Source of the DNA: Candidatus Melainabacteria bacterium
GTDB taxonomy: Bacteria; Cyanobacteriota; Vampirovibrionia; Obscuribacterales; Obscuribacteraceae
Reading direction: 5' to 3'
NCBI GenBank assembly: GCA_003153555.1
Contig: PLZS01000084.1
Location: forward strand, 62,001 to 126,000
Length of the DNA: 64,000 nt
Part shown: positions 59,752 through 64,000 of the stretch, one piece after another
Layout: the number at the start of each line of letters is the position of its first letter
Numbering within the stretch: the first letter of the stretch is position 1
Made by a program: the position numbers and the translations under genes
Notes under the pieces: generated by a model
Databases searched by the model: none
Told to the model about the DNA's origin: nothing
Seen by the model: the letters and a program-made list of their open reading frames with translations, nothing else

Positions 59752-62253
59752 TCAGCCACCGTCTTGAAAAGCATAGGCGGTCAAGTCGCCCTCGACGCTA
59801 CCTAAATATATTCTGTCATTCACCACCAGCGGTGCGGATTCAATGCAGCGCTCGGTATCTTTCTGCCATTTGATTTCGCCGCTTTTTGTTGAAAAAGCCT
59901 GCAACCAACCTTCGTGACTTACGCTTAAAACCAACTCTTTGTGCACAACTAAATTTGCTACAACTTTGCCACGCACCGCGCCTTTCCACTTGAGGCTGCC
60001 ATCATATTTCTCACAGCAATACAGCCATTTATCATGGCTGGCAAATATGACTGAAGTGAATGCGATAACCGCTCGTGAAACAATTGGTTTGTCAGTTGGG
60101 TATTCCCAAATCAGTCCACCATTGTCCGCTTCTAACGCATAGAAAACACCACGCTGAGTACCGAAATAGACGCTATCTACAGAGGCTGCGGGGCTTGCAA
60201 CAATGGGGGAGCCAGCGGGAAATTTCCAAACACTTTTGCCGTGATCTAAAGAAACAGCGTGAAAGAAACCGCCTTTGGTGCCAAACAATAATAGTTCCGC
60301 ATGTCGTTGCGGTGCGCATACGATTGGTTCATTAGATTGATGCTGCCAGCGCAAAACACCACTGGATAAATCTATGCAAAGCAAACGTCCCTTTGAAGTT
60401 GGGACGAAAAGGTTATCTTTGTGATTCACCGGAGTTGCCATCAGTTCGTCTTCGCAAGAAAAATTCCAAATCGGGGCGCCTGTTTTGGCTGAAAGCGCCA
60501 TGACACCGCCAGTCGCATTCACAACTGCGAGTCTGTCTTCATAAATTACAGGGCTGGAAAGAAGTGGACCGCCCGTATCGTGTTTCCAAATCAACGCACC
60601 AGTAGCGGCGTCAAGCGCATATACGAAATTATCGGCAGAAGCGCAATACAGTATTCGCTTGTCTTTCTCTAGTACCGGCGAAGATGACCATCCAATCGGT
60701 CCCTGAGTTTTAAATGTCCAAGCGATTTCTAAGGGAGCCTTTAAGTTGCCAACAACAGCCGCTTTCATACCACCGCTCGAAACTCGTGGTTGGAAATTGC
60801 GCGAAATTACGTTTGGTGTTGCTGGTGGTGCCGCGCCAGGTGGTAGCGCCGGGCTCGAGCTATTTGGTGGCAATGGAAGGGACGTCAGAGGAAGCGTTTT
60901 ATTAGCTTCAAAGGAGACTTCCGCAGCTGGCTCCTTGGATTGTGCTTTCGCCTCGATCCGCTGAGAATGCGGCTCTACGACAGGTCCAGATTGCACGCTT
61001 GAACTGTTAGGTTGTTTTGAAATGCGTTGTGACAAAACAAAGTCAGTTTGCTTGCGAGGGTGGTGCACCTGCTCGACCCGAGGTTTCCCGGTCAGCTTCT
61101 CTTGCCGTGCCTGTTCGGCGACGCTGCTTTCAAGCTGCGCCATCAACTCTTCTGATTCCGATTTGACTGACCCTGCGGCAGCAGCAGGGCGCTCAGCGCG
61201 AAACTCGGCCGCCTCTGGCAATCTTACATTCTGGCGATCCACTTTTTCGGTATCGCTAGGTGACCTGTTCCACGAACCGTCGAACGCGTTGTTATCCAGT
61301 TCCTTCGCCTTTGCTTGCGTCAACTGTTGCTGCAATGCTGGATCTATTTGCACGGGACCAGAACGAAGCAGCGGGCGGTTGCCCAAACCAAGCCTGGCGA
61401 CACGCAATTCAAAAATCAAATCATCGAGAATTGTAAGCACTTCAGACATATTTGAATAACGCTCTTCAGGCGTTTTAGCCATCATACGCCGGATCACTTT
61501 GTCTAAAATTTCTGGTATCAGCGGGTTAATTCGCTTCGCTGAAGGAATTGGCGCCGATGAATGCTTGGTCGCCATTTCGATCATGCCGCCAGCTCGGAAT
61601 GGCAGTTGCCCTGTAGCCATTTCAAAAAACAGTACGCCTAATGAATATATGTCTGACCGATGATCTTGAGGTTCACCGCGACATAATTCAGGCGACATAT
61701 ACGCCGGAGTACCCATGCCCTTGGTTGCAGAATTGTAGTGGACTCGACCGACTAACAACCTAGCCAACCCGAAGTCTCCAATCTTCAAATCACCTTCTGT
61801 CGTGATGAAAATGTTGTCAGCTTTGATGTCCTGGTGAATTACACCCTTTTTGTGGGCGAATGTCAGGCCCGAAGCTAACTGTTTCATCCAATTCAAGCAG
61901 TGCTCGACCGCGAGTGGACCGCTGATCACCCGATTGGCGAGGTTTCCGCCTGGCAGATACTCCATCGAAACATAATGGTGTTGCTTCTTTTGCCGCTCTT
62001 CAACACCAATTTCATAGACCGTAACGATGTTCGGATGCTCCAACTGGGCGGCCAACCTGGCTTCCTGTCTGAAAATCTCAACACTGGATTTATCAGTCAT
62101 TAGCTCAGGAAGCAGCATCTTGATCGCTACATCCCTCATCAGTTGCTCGTCTCGACAGTGGTAGACGACGCCCATGCCGCCCACGCCAAGCTCCTTAACA
62201 ACGGTGTAGTGACCGTTTTCTAACTTGTCGCCCCGGGAAAAGATCACAGGCAT
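59752..62253 (-). CDS. Ser/Thr protein kinase with C-terminal PQQ-type beta-propeller
   Basis: 833 residues. Kinase domain 15-285: GVGGMGVVYHCRDE, VAIKMLLPE (Lys45), catalytic loop VIHQDIKADN (Arg of HRD is Gln141), DFGLARL (160-162), and GTPAYMSPEL. No membrane segment is seen. A low-complexity Pro/Ser/Gln linker follows (about 290-520), then eight PQQ-like propeller units (for example CASADNFVYALDAATGALIW, GRLLCIDLSSGVLRW, VEGDLTAYAF). The propeller is usually periplasmic or a ligand-binding sensor. Here it may be cytoplasmic, unless an unrecognised export path exists. Confidence 0.9.
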   Translation of the reverse strand: MPVIFSRGDKLENGHYTVVKELGVGGMGVVYHCRDEQLMRDVAIKMLLPELMTDKSSVEIFRQEARLAAQLEHPNIVTVYEIGVEERQKKQHHYVSMEYLPGGNLANRVISGPLAVEHCLNWMKQLASGLTFAHKKGVIHQDIKADNIFITTEGDLKIGDFGLARLLVGRVHYNSATKGMGTPAYMSPELCRGEPQDHRSDIYSLGVLFFEMATGQLPFRAGGMIEMATKHSSAPIPSAKRINPLIPEILDKVIRRMMAKTPEERYSNMSEVLTILDDLIFELRVARLGLGNRPLLRSGPVQIDPALQQQLTQAKAKELDNNAFDGSWNRSPSDTEKVDRQNVRLPEAAEFRAERPAAAAGSVKSESEELMAQLESSVAEQARQEKLTGKPRVEQVHHPRKQTDFVLSQRISKQPNSSSVQSGPVVEPHSQRIEAKAQSKEPAAEVSFEANKTLPLTSLPLPPNSSSPALPPGAAPPATPNVISRNFQPRVSSGGMKAAVVGNLKAPLEIAWTFKTQGPIGWSSSPVLEKDKRILYCASADNFVYALDAATGALIWKHDTGGPLLSSPVIYEDRLAVVNATGGVMALSAKTGAPIWNFSCEDELMATPVNHKDNLFVPTSKGRLLCIDLSSGVLRWQHQSNEPIVCAPQRHAELLLFGTKGGFFHAVSLDHGKSVWKFPAGSPIVASPAASVDSVYFGTQRGVFYALEADNGGLIWEYPTDKPIVSRAVIAFTSVIFASHDKWLYCCEKYDGSLKWKGAVRGKVVANLVVHKELVLSVSHEGWLQAFSTKSGEIKWQKDTERCIESAPLVVNDRIYLGSVEGDLTAYAFQDGG

Positions 62254-62670
62254 GGCGGGTTATTCAAAATCCTTTATTAAGTTCGATAGCTTGAAACGTC
62301 ACATCTACAGGCTTCCATAAGATAGTTGTACCCTAGTATAAGGTCCAATGGTCAGTCCAACTAGTTATCCGAGGGTAGTCTAGGCACACTGGTGGGGTCT
62401 ATCCGAGGAGCGCCTATCCGAGGAGGCCCTATGCAGCAAGCTGCTCGGCTCCTGCAGCAAGCTGCTCGGCTGGTGCAGCAAAGCTGCCCGAATTATCAGA
62501 AGTTAGCCCAATTGGGGCAAACCGCTCAGTAATTGATGCCCCAATCTGTAGCAGTAATACCGCAACTCTTGCTTAACCTGAACATTTGTCAAGAAAACCC
62601 GACGCCATAAAGGCTAAAATGCCCGTGTTCGTTTGGAAGATCGCTTGTCAAGCACCAAAAGAGACCAGGG
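62254..62670. other. Divergent gap between propeller kinase and kdsD
   Basis: 417 bases without a gene. The middle carries copy 2 of the modular repeat. Both flanking genes start at its ends. I see TTGTCA and TAAAGG near 62587-62615 as weak promoter-like elements before kdsD, but no convincing pair. Confidence 0.5.
62394..62494 (+). repeat. Modular dispersed repeat, copy 2
   Basis: After GGGGTC come two 15-bp units (TATCCGAGGAGCGCC at 62400-62414, TATCCGAGGAGGCCC at 62415-62429), a TA spacer, and three 21-bp units starting at 62432, 62453 and 62474 (TGCAGCAAGCTGCTCGGC type; the last diverges). Each 21-bp unit can fold GCAGC-AA-GCTGC. Copy 1 at 26875-26943 has one 15-bp and two 21-bp units, so the copies differ in unit number. 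Confidence 0.9.
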
Positions 62671-63711
62671 ATGCCTAAATCTAAAGAGTCCTCAACTGAT
62701 ACGCCAACACCGACTGTAGATTTTGAACCGAGCCATGCGCCGGTCGAATCAGAGCTTCGCTTGCAAGGTAAAGCGGTTCTCGAGATGGAAGCACTGGCAA
62801 TTTTAGCGATTGCTCAGCGCTTAAACGAGCACTTCGATTTAGCAGTCAAACTTCTTAGCGCATGTGCCGGCAAGGTTGTCGTCACCGGCATGGGCAAATC
62901 CGGACACATTGCCACGAAGCTGGCTGCCACATTCGCATCGACAGGTACTCCAGCATTCTTCGTTCACCCCGCCGAACTTAGGCATGGCGACTTCGGCATG
63001 CTTGACGAGAAAGACATCGTCGTTGCTTTGTCAGGATCTGGCGAAACGACCGAGATTAAATTGGCTCTTGATCCAATCAAAAGATTGGGAATCCCGATCA
63101 TCGCCTTAACCGGAAACATCAATTCAACTCTCGCCCAACACAGCAATGCAGTGCTTGACGTGGGTGTGGCAAGAGAAGCATGCCCACTCAATCTAGCGCC
63201 AACATCGTCAACAACGGCGGCACTGGCGATGGGTGATGCACTGGCAATGGTGCTGATGGTGCAGAAAGGATTCAAACCGGAAGATTTCGCACGCAGCCAT
63301 CCTGGTGGAAGTTTAGGACAACAACTAATTACAGTCGCAGACATCATGCGCTCAGAGCAAGAAGTACCAACCGTTCACTTAAATGCGGTGTATGGAGACG
63401 TTCTCAAGGAGATAGACAAGCGCCGCCTAGGTTTCACTTCTGTTTGCGATGATCATGGCAAGCTCCAAGGAATTATCACAGATGGTGACTTGCGCAGAAC
63501 TCTAGTGAACTTCGGAGCAGCTGTTTTTGAAAAAGTAGCATCGCAAATTATGACCAAAGGACCAAAGACAATCTCCTCCAAATCCCTGGCCGTTGAGGCC
63601 TTGAGAGCTATGGAAAAACATGCGATTTCCGACCTACTCATTTTGGATGACAAAGAACGCCCTATCGGTTTGATCCATTTGAAGGATTTATTGAAGGCCG
63701 GAATAATTTAG
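62671..63711 (+). CDS. kdsD: Arabinose-5-phosphate isomerase KdsD/KpsF
   Basis: 346-residue isomerase making arabinose-5-phosphate from ribulose-5-phosphate for KDO in lipopolysaccharide. The SIS domain shows VVVTGMGKSGHIATKLAATF, FVHPAELRHGDFGML and VALSGSGETTEIK. Two CBS domains follow (about 215-340). The N-terminal 30 residues are extra and charged. Its presence supports an outer membrane with KDO-type LPS. ATG 62671 is used; GAG seven bases upstream is a weak site. Confidence 0.93.
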   Translation: MPKSKESSTDTPTPTVDFEPSHAPVESELRLQGKAVLEMEALAILAIAQRLNEHFDLAVKLLSACAGKVVVTGMGKSGHIATKLAATFASTGTPAFFVHPAELRHGDFGMLDEKDIVVALSGSGETTEIKLALDPIKRLGIPIIALTGNINSTLAQHSNAVLDVGVAREACPLNLAPTSSTTAALAMGDALAMVLMVQKGFKPEDFARSHPGGSLGQQLITVADIMRSEQEVPTVHLNAVYGDVLKEIDKRRLGFTSVCDDHGKLQGIITDGDLRRTLVNFGAAVFEKVASQIMTKGPKTISSKSLAVEALRAMEKHAISDLLILDDKERPIGLIHLKDLLKAGII

Positions 63712-64000
63712 TTTCCGAACCGTACCACTTGCACATATCCGCAACACCAAATGTCGATATATTGCGGATATCGATTGCGCATTTACTCGCTCGATATGAG
63801 CTCGGCACATCACTACTTAGAAGCGTGAGAACAAGAACCAATGCGGATACAGATCGATTGCGCATTGACCAATTCTTCAGATTAATTGTCACCAAATGTT
63901 CACGAATGATCGGGTAAACTGAAGGTTGGGTCAAAGTCTCATTAGTCCTAATCGACTCCAACTGCTACGCAGTTACAGAAAGCGCGTGCCACTGCTAGTG
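63712..64000. other. Right-edge intergenic region with inverted repeat
   Basis: No supported gene. ATATCCGCAA (63735-63744) and TTGCGGATAT (63762-63771) form a perfect 10-bp stem with a 17-base loop, 24 bases after the kdsD stop. It could be a terminator, although no T-tract follows. GCGGATA...TCGATTGCGCATT recurs at 63842-63869, a short imperfect direct repeat. ORFs on both strands here show no domains. Confidence 0.55.

Overview
The window looks like a chromosomal segment of a Gram-negative, non-phototrophic bacterium with roughly even base composition. The best guess is a Melainabacteria/Vampirovibrionia lineage close to Candidatus Obscuribacter, but this is an inference from gene style and not from a marker gene. 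The reasons are many small secreted TPR, TonB-like and Ser/Thr-rich proteins, two Ser/Thr kinases, a MinC/MinD/MinE cluster, PPK2, duplicated DnaK, a KdsD-type isomerase that implies LPS, and many gene pairs overlapping by only a few bases. No rRNA, tRNA or CRISPR array was recognised.

Layout. 1-4000: a truncated secreted/membrane protein at the left edge, a small ORF, an 830-base gene-poor stretch with palindromes, and a histidine kinase. 4150-8400: dnaK with a possible leader peptide, a small GIY-YIG protein and an MprF-type transferase, followed by a REP-like element. 8400-12000: a TonB-like secreted protein and a kinase operon (zinc-ribbon Ser/Thr kinase, secreted protein, decayed duplicate of that protein). 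12400-12720: fused scars of a transposase and a serine recombinase. 12840-15190: an M28 peptidase and a low-complexity secreted protein. 15500-19524: a two-gene nuclease-helicase operon, the most system-like locus here. 19600-24300: a di-haem cytochrome with calcium-loop motifs, a CHASE3 histidine kinase and a secreted protein. 24450-32300: a second dnaK, a KGG stress protein, TPR proteins, a Lon-N protein and a polysaccharide deacetylase.

32400-44000: a spermidine-synthase-like membrane protein, a degenerate GGDEF protein, two APC permeases, NagA, a MeaB-type GTPase and an SDR enzyme. 44100-47900: minC-minD-minE then rodA, a division and shape block with a candidate promoter in front and a strong terminator after minE. 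48000-55650: a PAS histidine kinase divergent from an OmpR-type regulator, a UbiA prenyltransferase, a LolA-like protein without signal peptide, PPK2, and a TPR protein with two TonB-type domains. 55800-63711: a lipoprotein hydrolase, a MarR regulator with a candidate operator, a tandem pair of YbaB proteins (one fused to another domain), a kinase with a PQQ-type propeller, and KdsD.

Two dispersed repeat families stand out. One is a palindromic GAGCG-type element found directly downstream of stop codons. The other is a modular 15-bp/21-bp repeat found in two divergent-promoter regions. Most genes look like ordinary chromosomal housekeeping or signalling genes. The mobile DNA seen is decayed.
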